A model generated the notes under the pieces. It made no database searches, had not been told where the DNA came from, and worked only from the letters and a program-made list of their open reading frames with translations. A stretch of 59,568 bases of DNA from Bacteroidales bacterium. GTDB lineage: Bacteria; Bacteroidota; Bacteroidia; Bacteroidales; UBA932. Numbering within the stretch: position 1 is the stretch's first letter; every line of letters starts with the position of its first letter. Positions 8,457-16,987 of this stretch are shown piece after piece. The stretch is taken from contig JAFTFV010000042.1 in assembly GCA_017458265.1 (NCBI GenBank), positions 1 to 59,568 of the forward strand, written 5' to 3'. Made by a program: the position numbers and the translations under genes.

Positions 8457-8651
8457 ATGGCAAAGCTTAAAACCAACTCCGGTGCCAAAAAGCGCTTCAC
8501 GCTTACCGGATCGGGAAAAATCAAGAGGAAGCACGCTTATCACAGCCACATCCTCACCAAGAAGACCAAGAAGCAGAAACGCAACCTTGACCACTTCGCC
8601 ATCCTCGCAGGTGACGACGTCAAGAGGGTAAAGGAACTTCTTGTAATGTAA
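8457..8651 (+). CDS. rpmI: 50S ribosomal protein L35
   Basis: Basic protein of 64 residues with the L35 signature [14 protein letters not shown] and [12 protein letters not shown]. The start is set at the ATG beginning MAKLKT rather than a frame-extending codon 12 bases upstream. It sits in the conserved infC-rpmI-rplT order. A stem-loop repeat lies between infC and this gene. Confidence 0.97.
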   Translation: MAKLKTNSGAKKRFTLTGSGKIKRKHAYHSHILTKKTKKQKRNLDHFAILAGDDVKRVKELLVM

Positions 8652-8730
8652 TTAATGTTTAACTGGATTTTACGTACAGAAAGAGCTTACACCAAGAGAT
8701 AAGCCACGTAGTCCAAAAAGAGTAAAAACA

Positions 8731-9075
8731 ATGCCTAGATCAGTTAATTCTGTTGCCTCAAGGGCACGCCGCAAGAAGATTCTTTCCAGAACCCGCGGTA
8801 ATTTCCTCTCCCGCAAGAACGTCTGGACGGTTGCAAAGAACACCTACGAGAAAGGTCTCACCTATGCATACCGTGACAGAAGGGCCAAGAAGCGCGAATT
8901 CCGCTCCCTGTGGATTCAGCGTATCAACGCCGCTGCCCGCCAGTACGGCCTCACTTACTCCCAGCTTATGGGACGTCTTGCAAAGCAGAACATCGGCCTC
9001 AACCGTAAAGTTCTGGCAGACCTCGCGATGAACAATCCGGAAGCTTTCCGCGCAATTGTTGAATCCGTAAAATAG
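8731..9075 (+). CDS. rplT: 50S ribosomal protein L20
   Basis: L20, 114 residues, a primary 23S rRNA-binding protein needed early in 50S assembly. It begins [18 protein letters not shown] and carries [24 protein letters not shown], the family core. It lies 79 bases after rpmI. In other phyla L20 represses this operon by binding its mRNA; no such leader could be confirmed by eye here. Confidence 0.97.
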   Translation: MPRSVNSVASRARRKKILSRTRGNFLSRKNVWTVAKNTYEKGLTYAYRDRRAKKREFRSLWIQRINAAARQYGLTYSQLMGRLAKQNIGLNRKVLADLAMNNPEAFRAIVESVK

Positions 9076-9093
9076 TTCTTTGAAATTTTTGTC

Positions 9094-10434
9094 GTGAGCT
9101 GGAAGGATATCACCTCAAACAAATGGGTCAGACTGGGTTTCTGGTCTGTGCTCTACATTGCCTGGGTGATATGGCTCGGAAACTTCTGGTGGCTCCTCGG
9201 CCTTGGGATCATCTTCGACCTCATCGTCACAAAGAAAGTCAAATGGCTTTTCTGGAAAAAGGAGTACAAGGAAGGGGAGAAGCACAATGTGTGGCTTGAC
9301 TGGCTGGATGCAATCATCTTCGCCGTGGTAGTGGTCACATTCATCAACATCTTCTTCTTCCAGGCCTTCAAGATACCTTCCTCCTCCATGGAGAGCACTC
9401 TCTATACCGGAGACCACCTGTTCGTGTCCAAACTCACCTACGGCCCCCGGCTTCCTGAGACCCCGCTCACCATACCTTTCACGCACAACCGTGCATTCGG
9501 TAAAGAGTCCTACTCAGAGGCCATAAAGAGACCTTACAAGCGTCTCAAGGGCTTCAGGAGCGTTGAAAGGGGAGACGTCGTGGTGTTTGGTTTCCCCAAC
9601 GGGGACACCGTCCTTGTCCGCCGCCCGGCAGACGATTACTATGCCTGGGTACGCACATACGGCAGGGAACAGACCATCAGGCAGTTCGGCCCCGTCATCG
9701 TCCGCCCCATGGACAAGAAAGACCATTATGTAAAGAGGTGCGTGGCCATTGCCGGAGACACCCTCGAGGTGCGTGACGGCAAGGTATGGGTAAACGGAGC
9801 GCAGGAACCGGAATACCCCGGAAGGCAGTTCACCTACAAAGTGGTTACCAGCGGCTCCAAGATCAATAACCTGAAGCTGCAGGATCTGGGACTGAACCTC
9901 AGTGAGCTCTACTTCGACCCCCGCCTCCCCGGTTATCCGGCCATGCCCCTTACCGACGCCATGGTGGAAAAGGTTGAAGCCCTCAAAAGCGTGGTTTCAG
10001 TGTCCAGGAACATAGAGACCTTCCCCTCCGCAGGCCAGGACGCCACAATCTTTCCCTTCACCGGTAAGACCCGCTGGACTGCCGATAACTTCGGCCCCCT
10101 CTGGATCCCGGAAAAAGGCGTTACAGTGCCCCTCAGTGCCGATACGCTCCCCTTCTACGAGCGCATCATCCGTGACTACGAGCATAACGCTCTCGAGGTC
10201 CGCGGCGGAGAGATTCTCATCGGCGGAGAACCCGCTCACGAATACACTTTCAAGCAGGACTATTACTTTATGATGGGTGACAACCGGCACAACTCACTTG
10301 ATTCCCGCTACTGGGGATTCGTACCGGAAGACCACATAGTTGGAACGCCTTCAATCATCTGGCTTTCAACCGATGCGTCCCGCAGTTTCCCGTCAAGCAT
10401 CCGGTGGAAGAGATTCCTCCGTACAAAGTTTTAG
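9094..10434 (+). CDS. lepB: Signal peptidase I
   Basis: Inner-membrane serine protease of 446 residues that removes signal peptides. Hydrophobic segments occupy about residues 13-45 and 70-92. The catalytic Ser98 lies in PSSSMEST, and the Lys214 general base in YVKRCVAIAGD. The later MGDNRHNSLDSRYWGFVP motif is also present. The long region between the Lys motif and MGDNR (about 220-385) is enlarged, as is usual in Bacteroidota. The start is GTG 9094, directly before the first membrane segment. It lies 18 bases after rplT. Confidence 0.96.
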   Translation: MSWKDITSNKWVRLGFWSVLYIAWVIWLGNFWWLLGLGIIFDLIVTKKVKWLFWKKEYKEGEKHNVWLDWLDAIIFAVVVVTFINIFFFQAFKIPSSSMESTLYTGDHLFVSKLTYGPRLPETPLTIPFTHNRAFGKESYSEAIKRPYKRLKGFRSVERGDVVVFGFPNGDTVLVRRPADDYYAWVRTYGREQTIRQFGPVIVRPMDKKDHYVKRCVAIAGDTLEVRDGKVWVNGAQEPEYPGRQFTYKVVTSGSKINNLKLQDLGLNLSELYFDPRLPGYPAMPLTDAMVEKVEALKSVVSVSRNIETFPSAGQDATIFPFTGKTRWTADNFGPLWIPEKGVTVPLSADTLPFYERIIRDYEHNALEVRGGEILIGGEPAHEYTFKQDYYFMMGDNRHNSLDSRYWGFVPEDHIVGTPSIIWLSTDASRSFPSSIRWKRFLRTKF

Positions 10435-10457
10435 AAACAATTAAAAAGTAAAATATT

Positions 10458-10700
10458 ATGTCAAAGGTTTGTCAGATAACCGGCCGCAAGAGAATGATCG
10501 GCAACAACGTTGCCCATTCCAAGCTTCGCACAAAGCGTGACTTCGCCCTCAACCTCAAGACCAAGAAGTTCTGGTCTGAGACCGAGCAGCGTTTCATCAC
10601 CCTTAAAGTTACCACCAAGGGCATGCGCATCATCGAAAAGAACGGTCTCGATGCCACCCTCAAGAAGGCCCAGGATAAGGGCTATGTATCACTTGTTTAA
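10458..10700 (+). CDS. rpmB: 50S ribosomal protein L28
   Basis: L28, 80 residues: MSKVCQITGRKRMIGNNVAHS and the typical TKKFWSE and TTKGMRIIEKNG segments. First of a tight rpmB-rpmG-DUF4295-(ftsY) cluster that is widespread in Bacteroidota. Confidence 0.97.
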   Translation: MSKVCQITGRKRMIGNNVAHSKLRTKRDFALNLKTKKFWSETEQRFITLKVTTKGMRIIEKNGLDATLKKAQDKGYVSLV

Positions 10701-10712
10701 ACCCTTACGACT

Positions 10713-10901
10713 ATGGCAAAGAAAGCTAAAGGTAACAGGGTGCAGGTCATCCTGGAGTGCACAGAACAGAAAGCCAGCGGTGTTCCCGGTATGTCCCGTT
10801 ACATCACCACCAAGAACAAGAAGAACACCCCCGAGCGTCTTGAGCGCAAGAAGTACAACCCCTTCCTGAAGAAGGTCACTGTCCACAGAGAAATTAAATA
10901 A
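10713..10901 (+). CDS. rpmG: 50S ribosomal protein L33
   Basis: L33, 62 residues: [20 protein letters not shown] and [20 protein letters not shown]. It lacks the paired Cys knuckles of zinc-type L33 (only one Cys is present), so it is the zinc-independent form. 12 bases after rpmB. Confidence 0.96.
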   Translation: MAKKAKGNRVQVILECTEQKASGVPGMSRYITTKNKKNTPERLERKKYNPFLKKVTVHREIK

Positions 10902-10910
10902 GTTTAGACT

Positions 10911-11069
10911 ATGGCAAAGAAAGCAGTTGCAACCTTCGATGCAAAAGCCGGTGCAAAGCACATGGTGAAGGTTATCCGCATGGAAAAGAGCCCCAAGACC
11001 GGTGCTTACGTTTTCGTAGAGCAGCTCGTCGAAGAGGGTAAGGAAAAGGAATTCTTCGCAAAGAAGTAA
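10911..11069 (+). CDS. DUF4295 small basic protein
   Basis: A 52-residue gene: MAKKAVATFDAKAGAKHMVK, then VIRMEKSPKTGAYVFVEQLV, ending EFFAKK. This is the short Bacteroidota family DUF4295, which always follows rpmB-rpmG. Its small size, charge and operon position suggest a ribosome-associated role; this is inference. The ATG is 9 bases after the rpmG stop, and a strong terminator follows. Confidence 0.9.
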   Translation: MAKKAVATFDAKAGAKHMVKVIRMEKSPKTGAYVFVEQLVEEGKEKEFFAKK

Positions 11070-11089
11070 TTTCCCGCAATATTGAAAGG

Positions 11090-11121
11090 CCGCGCGAGGT
11101 TCAAACCTTGCGCGGTTTTTT
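11090..11121 (+). terminator. Rho-independent terminator after the rpmB-rpmG-DUF4295 cluster
   Basis: CCGCGCGAGGTT and AACCTTGCGCGG pair almost fully around a 2-base loop and are followed by a run of six T. Confidence 0.92.
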
Positions 11122-11143
11122 ATATATTTTCAAGCAAAATTCG

Positions 11144-11151
11144 TATCTTTG
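11144..11151 (+). promoter_or_regulatory. Promoter -7 box for ftsY operon
   Basis: TATCTTTG, with the ftsY ATG 6 bases downstream, the same near-leaderless layout as at 361-375. Confidence 0.6.
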
Positions 11152-11157
11152 CATGAT

Positions 11158-12078
11158 ATGGGAATTTTTGCAAGCGGTGTGAAGAAGACCAACCTTAACT
11201 TCTTCCAGAAGATAGGCAGGGCCATAAGCGGCAAGTCCCGCGTGGACGACAACGTCCTGGATGCCCTCGAGGAGGCCCTTCTGGCCTCTGACATGGGCGT
11301 TGACACCACCCTGAGGCTCATCGAGAACATAGAAGACAGGGTAGAGAAGGACAAGTACGTAGACCTTGACGAACTCACCGCCATCATCCGTGACGAAATA
11401 TCGGACCTCATGGGTGCCGATGAGCCCGTCCGCCCCTTCGATTTCTCCAAAAAGCCGTACGTAATGCTCGTCGTGGGCGTGAACGGGGTAGGGAAGACCA
11501 CCACCATCGGCAAACTGGCCGCCATGCTCAAAAAGCAGGGGAAGAAGGTGGTGATAGGTGCTGCCGATACCTTCCGCGCCGCCGCCGTAGACCAGCTCGT
11601 CGTCTGGGCCGAAAGGGCCGGCGTCGACATCGTCAAGCAGCCCATGGGCGCAGACCCCGCCGCCGTAGCCTTCGACACCGTCAAGGCCGCCGTAGCCCGC
11701 GGGGCCGATGTTGTCCTCATCGACACCGCCGGCCGCCTGCACAACCGCACGGACCTCATGAACGAGCTCACCAAGATCAGGAACGTCATCGGCAAGGTGA
11801 TTCCCGACGCCCCTCACGACGTCCTCCTGGTCCTTGATTCCACCACCGGCCAGAACGCCTTCCAGCAGGCCAAGGAGTTCACCCGCGCAACCAAGGTGAC
11901 CTCCCTTGCCGTCACAAAGCTTGACGGCAGCGCCAAGGGCGGCGTTGTAGTGGGAATAGTGGACGGCTTCAAGATTCCCATCAAGTTCCTTGGCATAGGC
12001 GAAGGCGTCGAAGACCTCAAGGTCTTTGACAAAAAAGCATTTGTAGAAGATTTGTTCAAAAAAGAAGATATACAATGA
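11158..12078 (+). CDS. ftsY: Signal recognition particle receptor FtsY
   Basis: SRP receptor GTPase of 306 residues that docks SRP-ribosome complexes at the inner membrane. It shows GVNGVGKTTTIGKLA (P-loop), AADTFRAAAVDQL, DTAGR and TKLDGSAKGG. It consists of the N and G domains only; the acidic A domain seen in E. coli is absent, as is normal for Bacteroidota. ATG 11158 is chosen by the -7 box and the first hydrophobic helix. Its TGA overlaps the pheT ATG (ATGA), so the two are translationally coupled. Confidence 0.96.
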   Translation: MGIFASGVKKTNLNFFQKIGRAISGKSRVDDNVLDALEEALLASDMGVDTTLRLIENIEDRVEKDKYVDLDELTAIIRDEISDLMGADEPVRPFDFSKKPYVMLVVGVNGVGKTTTIGKLAAMLKKQGKKVVIGAADTFRAAAVDQLVVWAERAGVDIVKQPMGADPAAVAFDTVKAAVARGADVVLIDTAGRLHNRTDLMNELTKIRNVIGKVIPDAPHDVLLVLDSTTGQNAFQQAKEFTRATKVTSLAVTKLDGSAKGGVVVGIVDGFKIPIKFLGIGEGVEDLKVFDKKAFVEDLFKKEDIQ

Positions 12079-14519
12079 AAGTTTCTTACAGTTGGTTAAA
12101 GGAGTATCTGGATTGCAGCCTGAACCCTCAGGAGGTTGCAGATGCAATGACTTCTATTGGTATTGAGGTGGATTCCGTGGAAATGGCAGAGGCCGTTCCC
12201 GGCGGCCTGAAGGGCGTAGTAGTGGCAAAAGTCCTCACTTGCGAGGCTCACCCCGACTCTGACCATCTCCATATCACAACGGTAGACGACGGCTCTCCGG
12301 AGCCCGTGCAGGTGGTCTGCGGCGCACCCAACGTGGCCGCAGGGCAGAAGGTGCTCTTCGCACGCATCGGCACGTGCCTTCCGGGAGATTTCAAGATAAA
12401 GAAGTCCAAGATCCGCGGCGTGGAAAGCTTCGGCATGATCTGCGCTGAGGACGAACTTGGAATCGGCTCAAGCCATGACGGTATCATGGTCCTGCCGGAG
12501 GATGCCGTAATCGGCACGCCTGCCTATGAATATCTTGGCCTTGAGGACGAGGCTGTCATCGAGTATGAGATCACCGCAAACAGGCCGGACGCTGCATCCC
12601 ACTGGGGTGTTGCCCGTGACCTTGCCGGCTATCTTGGCGCCCGCGACCTTCCCTTCAAATTGAACCGCCCTTCAGTTGAGGCGTTCAAGGAAGGGGCAGG
12701 GGAGTCCATCCCCGTTGAGGTACAGGCCCCGGACGGCGCACCCCGCTACGTGGGCATCACCATGGAAGGCGTGAAGGTGGCCCCGTCACCCGAATGGCTG
12801 CAGAAGAGGCTCATGTCGATAGGCCTCAAGCCCATCAACAATGTCGTGGATATCAGTAACTTCGTCCTCTTCGAGACCGGCCAGCCGCTGCACACCTTCG
12901 ACGCGGGCAAGATCCGCGGAGGCAAGGTGATCGTCCGCCGCGCCGCAGAAGGAGAGGTTCTCAGGACCCTTGACGGCATCGAAAGGAAGCTCTGCAGCAA
13001 GGATATGGTAATTGCCGATGCCGAAGGCCCCATGTGCATTGCCGGCGTCTTCGGCGGTGAGGAGTCCGGCGTTTCGGACGCCACCACCAGCGTTTTCATC
13101 GAAGGCGCATACTTCGACCCTGTATCCATCCGCCGCACTGCAAAGAAGGAGCAGCTCTCCACCGACGCAAGCTTCCGCTTTGAAAGGGGCGCAGACCCCG
13201 AGGCTGCCATGTACGGCGCCCTCCGCGCAGCCCTTCTCATTGAGGAGGTTGCCGGCGGCCACGTGGTAGGAAAGCTCCGCGAGGTCTACGAAAAGCCCAT
13301 TCCCAAGGCTCAGATCGAACTGGACTATGACAGGATCGAGCACTTCATCGGCAAGAAAATCGGCCATGACACAATAGAGAAGATCCTGAAGGCCATGGCA
13401 TACGAGTTCGTTGAAAAGCGCCCTGGAGGCGCCCTGGTTGCCGCTCCCAGCTACATGGTTGACGTCACCCGCGAATGCGACGTGGTTGAGGAAATCCTCC
13501 GAATCTACGGCTACAACAACATCGAGCTGCCCCAGACGCTCCGCATGAGCGTGAACGCCAGCCCTTCACCGGAACCGGAGGCTATCCGCAACTCCATCTC
13601 CAACTTCCTGGCGTCCAACGGCTTCGTTGAGACAATGAACAACTCCCTTACCAAGGAAGACTATTACACCAAGCTCGCGACCTTCCCCGCAGAGCGCTGC
13701 GTCCACATCGTGAATCCTCTTTCACAGGATCTCAATGTAATGCGCCAGACGCTTCTCCTTAGCGGTCTTGAGGTTGTGGCATATAATATCAACAGGCAGA
13801 TCACTTCCCTGAAGTTCTTCGAATACGGCTCTGTGTACCAGAGGCTTCCGGAGACCGACGGCACAACCCTCGCAGGCTACGAGGAGCACCGCGCATTCTC
13901 GCTGTTCCTGTCCGGCACTCCGGAGAAGTCCTGGAGGAACCCTGCCGGCAAGTCCAGCTTCTTCACCCTCAAGGGCTATGTAGAGGCGCTTCTTGCACGC
14001 TACAGGGTAGACATCGGCACTCTTATCCAGGGCGCAGCTCCTGCCGATATCTTTGCCGAGGGCATCACCTGGAGCCTTCCCGGCCGCGAGCCTCAGCTTC
14101 TTGCGACGATGGGTACGGTAAGTCCCGCCCTGGCAAAGCGCTTCGGCATCAAGCAGCCCGTTTTTGCCGCAGAAATCAACTGGGAGGTGCTCTTCACCCT
14201 GGTGAAGCGCGACAAGTTCTCCTTCAAGGAACTGCCACGCTTCCCTGAGGTGCGCCGTGACCTTGCCCTCCTCCTTGACGAGAAGGTGCAGTATGCAGAC
14301 CTTCGCAAGTCTGCCATCAAGGCCGGAAAGAAGCTCATAAAGAGCGTGACCCTCTTTGACGTGTACCGCGGAGAGAAGATCCTCTTCGGAAAGAAGCAGT
14401 ATGCCCTTGGATTCGTCCTTCAGGACCCTGAACGCACCCTTACCGATGCCGAGGTTGAAAAGACCATGCAGCGCATCCTGGACACCCTCAAGGCCGAATT
14501 CGGAGCAATCCTCAGATAA
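12075..14519 (+). CDS. pheT: Phenylalanine--tRNA ligase beta subunit
   Basis: Beta subunit of heterotetrameric PheRS, 814 residues. In order: tRNA-binding EMAP-like domain (about 40-150, with VVCGAPNVAAGQKV), B3/4 editing domain (about 210-390), B5 (about 400-475), the catalytic-like core, and the FDX-ACB anticodon domain (about 720-814, FPEVRRDLALLL). pheS is not in this window. Coupled to ftsY by a 4-base overlap and to the next gene by TAATG. Confidence 0.97.
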   Translation: MKVSYSWLKEYLDCSLNPQEVADAMTSIGIEVDSVEMAEAVPGGLKGVVVAKVLTCEAHPDSDHLHITTVDDGSPEPVQVVCGAPNVAAGQKVLFARIGTCLPGDFKIKKSKIRGVESFGMICAEDELGIGSSHDGIMVLPEDAVIGTPAYEYLGLEDEAVIEYEITANRPDAASHWGVARDLAGYLGARDLPFKLNRPSVEAFKEGAGESIPVEVQAPDGAPRYVGITMEGVKVAPSPEWLQKRLMSIGLKPINNVVDISNFVLFETGQPLHTFDAGKIRGGKVIVRRAAEGEVLRTLDGIERKLCSKDMVIADAEGPMCIAGVFGGEESGVSDATTSVFIEGAYFDPVSIRRTAKKEQLSTDASFRFERGADPEAAMYGALRAALLIEEVAGGHVVGKLREVYEKPIPKAQIELDYDRIEHFIGKKIGHDTIEKILKAMAYEFVEKRPGGALVAAPSYMVDVTRECDVVEEILRIYGYNNIELPQTLRMSVNASPSPEPEAIRNSISNFLASNGFVETMNNSLTKEDYYTKLATFPAERCVHIVNPLSQDLNVMRQTLLLSGLEVVAYNINRQITSLKFFEYGSVYQRLPETDGTTLAGYEEHRAFSLFLSGTPEKSWRNPAGKSSFFTLKGYVEALLARYRVDIGTLIQGAAPADIFAEGITWSLPGREPQLLATMGTVSPALAKRFGIKQPVFAAEINWEVLFTLVKRDKFSFKELPRFPEVRRDLALLLDEKVQYADLRKSAIKAGKKLIKSVTLFDVYRGEKILFGKKQYALGFVLQDPERTLTDAEVEKTMQRILDTLKAEFGAILR

Positions 14520-15070
14520 TGAAGCGTTCCTGGTACATAGTTCTCCTGTTTTTTCTTGCGCTCTCCTGCAACGGACCGCGCAGGATTTCCCGTTCTGACA
14601 TGGAGAACATCTACCATGACATGTTCATCCTGGACCAGCAGATAAGGTACGATTTCACGCTTCGCCGCTCGGCCGACACATCCCTTGTCTACGAGAACAT
14701 CTTCCGTACCTACGGTTACGAAAGGGATGACTACATCTACAGCGTGAACGAGTACATAAAGGAGCCTGAGAAGTTCTCCAAGGTGTTTGCAAACGTTGCA
14801 GACCGCCTCACACGCGAGGCCGATGACATCAAGAAGCGGGAAGAGTTCGAGCAGTGGAAGAACTCCCTCATGGCAATCTACGGGCGCAGCGTTGACACCA
14901 CCAAGGGCCCCAGGGTGCCCAAGGACATCATAGATTCGCTGCATTTCCGCCTTGTGGGACCTTCGGTGGAGTTTTTCCCGCCGGAAGACACGCTGGCCTG
15001 GGATCTTGACACGCTTGTGTTTACACGTGACACCGTGGCGCTTGCGCCCGCAGACAGTTTGGGCATATGA
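14519..15070 (+). CDS. DUF4296 lipoprotein
   Basis: Protein of 183 residues with a lipoprotein signal (MKRSWYIVLLFFLALSCNG, Cys17). It has the DUF4296 pattern: MENIYHDMFILDQQIRYD, then an Ile-Phe-x-x-Tyr-Gly segment (IFRTYGYERDDY) and VADRLTREADDIKKR. The family is Bacteroidota-specific and of unknown function, predicted periplasmic. Its ATG overlaps the pheT stop by one base and its stop overlaps the radical SAM start, so it is part of the ftsY-pheT transcript. Confidence 0.82.
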   Translation: MKRSWYIVLLFFLALSCNGPRRISRSDMENIYHDMFILDQQIRYDFTLRRSADTSLVYENIFRTYGYERDDYIYSVNEYIKEPEKFSKVFANVADRLTREADDIKKREEFEQWKNSLMAIYGRSVDTTKGPRVPKDIIDSLHFRLVGPSVEFFPPEDTLAWDLDTLVFTRDTVALAPADSLGI

Positions 15071-15816
15071 TGAGAGAAAAGACGGTTTTCGGCCCCATTT
15101 TCAGCCGCAGGCTGGGGAGTTCTCTGGGCATCAACCTTCTGCCCCAGGAGGGGAAGGTGTGCAACTTCGACTGCATCTACTGCGAGTGCGGCTGGAATAA
15201 GGACGGGCTGGCAGACAGGACAATACCATCGGCAAAGGACGTGAGGGAGGCCCTTGAAACGAAGCTCCTGGAGTGCTCCGGGAACGGGACGCCAATCGAC
15301 TCCATCACCTTCTCCGGCGACGGCGAACCCACCCTGAACCCGGAATTCCCGCAGATAGTTGCCGATACGCTCGCCCTCCGGGACAGATATTTCCCGTCGG
15401 CAAAGGTCTCCGTGCTCTCAAACGCCACAATGGCTTTCAAGGCCGATGTTTTCGAGGCCCTCACGCGCGTAGACAATCCCATAATGAAGATAGACGCGCC
15501 CACCAGTGAAAAGGCCGCTCTCATCAACAGGCCCGTGGGCCGATATTCGGTAGAGGAGGTAATCGCCTCCCTGGAGCGTTTCAAGGGCGATTTTGTCCTG
15601 CAGACCATGTTCCTGAAGGCCCCTTCCTTCTGCACGGGAGACTGGGTGTCAGAGTGGATGTCGATAGTGCGCAGGCTGCGCCCGCGGGAGGTCATGGTCT
15701 ACACCATAGACAGGGAAACGCCCATGAAAGGCCTTTCCAAGTACACTGTAGAGGAGATGCGCTCACTGGTGCAGCCTCTCATAGATGAAGGATATAAAAT
15801 ACAAATTAAAGGATAA
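15067..15816 (+). CDS. Radical SAM protein (COG0731-like)
   Basis: Protein of 249 residues with the radical SAM cluster motif CNFDCIYC at about 34-41. A SAM-binding segment ITFSGDGEPTLNPEF and the opening FGPIFSRRLGSSLGINLLP are typical of the COG0731 group, related to wyosine-synthesis and other Fe-S oxidoreductases. The substrate is unknown. It starts ATGATG, overlapping the previous stop, and ends 4 bases before deoC, placing it mid-operon. Confidence 0.85.
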   Translation: MMREKTVFGPIFSRRLGSSLGINLLPQEGKVCNFDCIYCECGWNKDGLADRTIPSAKDVREALETKLLECSGNGTPIDSITFSGDGEPTLNPEFPQIVADTLALRDRYFPSAKVSVLSNATMAFKADVFEALTRVDNPIMKIDAPTSEKAALINRPVGRYSVEEVIASLERFKGDFVLQTMFLKAPSFCTGDWVSEWMSIVRRLRPREVMVYTIDRETPMKGLSKYTVEEMRSLVQPLIDEGYKIQIKG

Positions 15817-15820
15817 ATAT

Positions 15821-16711
15821 ATGTCACTTTCAAGTAAATACGGCTACACGCCGGACAAAGAGGCCATTGCCCGCCATCTGGAGCTTATTGCCAGCAACCT
15901 GGACAAGGTGGCGTCGGAAAAGGTGTACAAGGAGTGCTTTGCCATCATGGACCTTACCACCCTTGCAAACGAGGATACGCCCGCAAGCGTCGCAGCCCTC
16001 ACCGCTAAGGTAAACTCCTTCGAGAAGGACTATCCTTCCTATCCGCTCCCAGCATCCATCTGCGTATATCCCAACCTGGGTCACGTGGTGGCTTCTACAC
16101 GCAGCAATCCGGCAGTCCATGTGACCACCGTTGCAGGCTGCTTCCCCACGTCACAGAGCTTCCTGGAGGTCAAACTGCATGAGATTGAACTTGCCGTACG
16201 CGGCGGTGCCGACGAGATAGACATCGTCCTGGCCCTCAACAGCTTCCTCGCCGGCGACATTGAAACCGCAGGTGCAGAGATACTTGCCTCCCGTGGGTGC
16301 ATCGACAAGGTGGCCGCCGAGCTTGGCCGTCCCGTTGTGCTCAAGGTCATCCTTGAGACCGGCCTCCTGGTAACCCCCGAACTCATTGCCGAAGCCTCCT
16401 TCCTCGCAATGGAAAACGGTGCCGATTTCATCAAGACCTCTACCGGCAAGGTGAAAGTGAACGCTACGCCCCAGGCCGCATATGTCATGTGCCAGTGCAT
16501 CAAGAAGTACTATGAGTCCACCGGCAAGAAGGTTGGCTTCAAGGCCGCCGGCGGCATCTCCTCTGCCCTTGACGCAGTGTGCTACTACTCCATCGTGAGC
16601 ACCGTCCTCGGCAGCGAATGGCTCAATAAGAACCTGTTCCGCTTCGGAGTCTCCCGCCTCGCAAACCAGATCCTCTCTGCCGTGGAGCAGAAGACCGTGG
16701 CCTATTTCTAA
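15821..16711 (+). CDS. deoC: Deoxyribose-phosphate aldolase
   Basis: Class I aldolase that splits 2-deoxyribose-5-phosphate into acetaldehyde and glyceraldehyde-3-phosphate. 296 residues, the long Bacteroidota form. Catalytic lysines are visible in VVLKVILETG and FIKTSTG, and KAAGGISS marks the phosphate site. ATG 15821 is preferred because AAAGGA (15808-15813) lies 7 bases upstream and homologs start near MSLSSKYGY. The TAA stop is also the first three bases of the left inverted-repeat arm around GH3, so the repeat boundary coincides with the gene's end. Confidence 0.96.
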   Translation: MSLSSKYGYTPDKEAIARHLELIASNLDKVASEKVYKECFAIMDLTTLANEDTPASVAALTAKVNSFEKDYPSYPLPASICVYPNLGHVVASTRSNPAVHVTTVAGCFPTSQSFLEVKLHEIELAVRGGADEIDIVLALNSFLAGDIETAGAEILASRGCIDKVAAELGRPVVLKVILETGLLVTPELIAEASFLAMENGADFIKTSTGKVKVNATPQAAYVMCQCIKKYYESTGKKVGFKAAGGISSALDAVCYYSIVSTVLGSEWLNKNLFRFGVSRLANQILSAVEQKTVAYF

Positions 16712-16976
16712 TACAGGGGGCTCTGCCCCCTCATACACCCCCGCCGCTCCGGGCTAGTATGTCTTTGCTCGTAAACGGACGCCCAATTTGCAAAGACACG
16801 CCCTCCACGGGGCGCCTGATGGCGCCTGGATACTAGTTAGCAGGCTGTTAGCTTGATACATTCAAACCACCGTTTGGGGCTCTGGAAGGGCGCTTTTGGT
16901 GGTTTGGCAGGGTTTAAACTACGGCAAACCACCGTTTTCGGCCTTTGACGCACGAAAACGGTGGTTTGAATGTATC
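16709..16976 (+). repeat. Left arm (268 bp) of long inverted repeat flanking GH3
   Basis: It matches the reverse complement of 19116-19382 end to end by eye, with one substitution (GGGG against GGAG after ACCGTTT) and a one-base indel (GGATACTAG against GGAACTAG). The outer part holds AGGGGGCTCTGCCCCCT and TGTCTTTGC/GCAAAGACA palindromes. The inner 122 bp (16855-16976) has 21-bp perfect terminal inverted repeats beginning GATACATTCAAACC. The stretch 16712-16987 has no gene. Confidence 0.92.
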
Positions 16977-16987
16977 GGCACGGTCAC

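Noticed and set aside
8652-8730. L20-type autoregulatory leader between rpmI and rplT
   Set aside because: No convincing pseudoknot or L20-binding mimic could be traced by eye; the position is also unusual for one.
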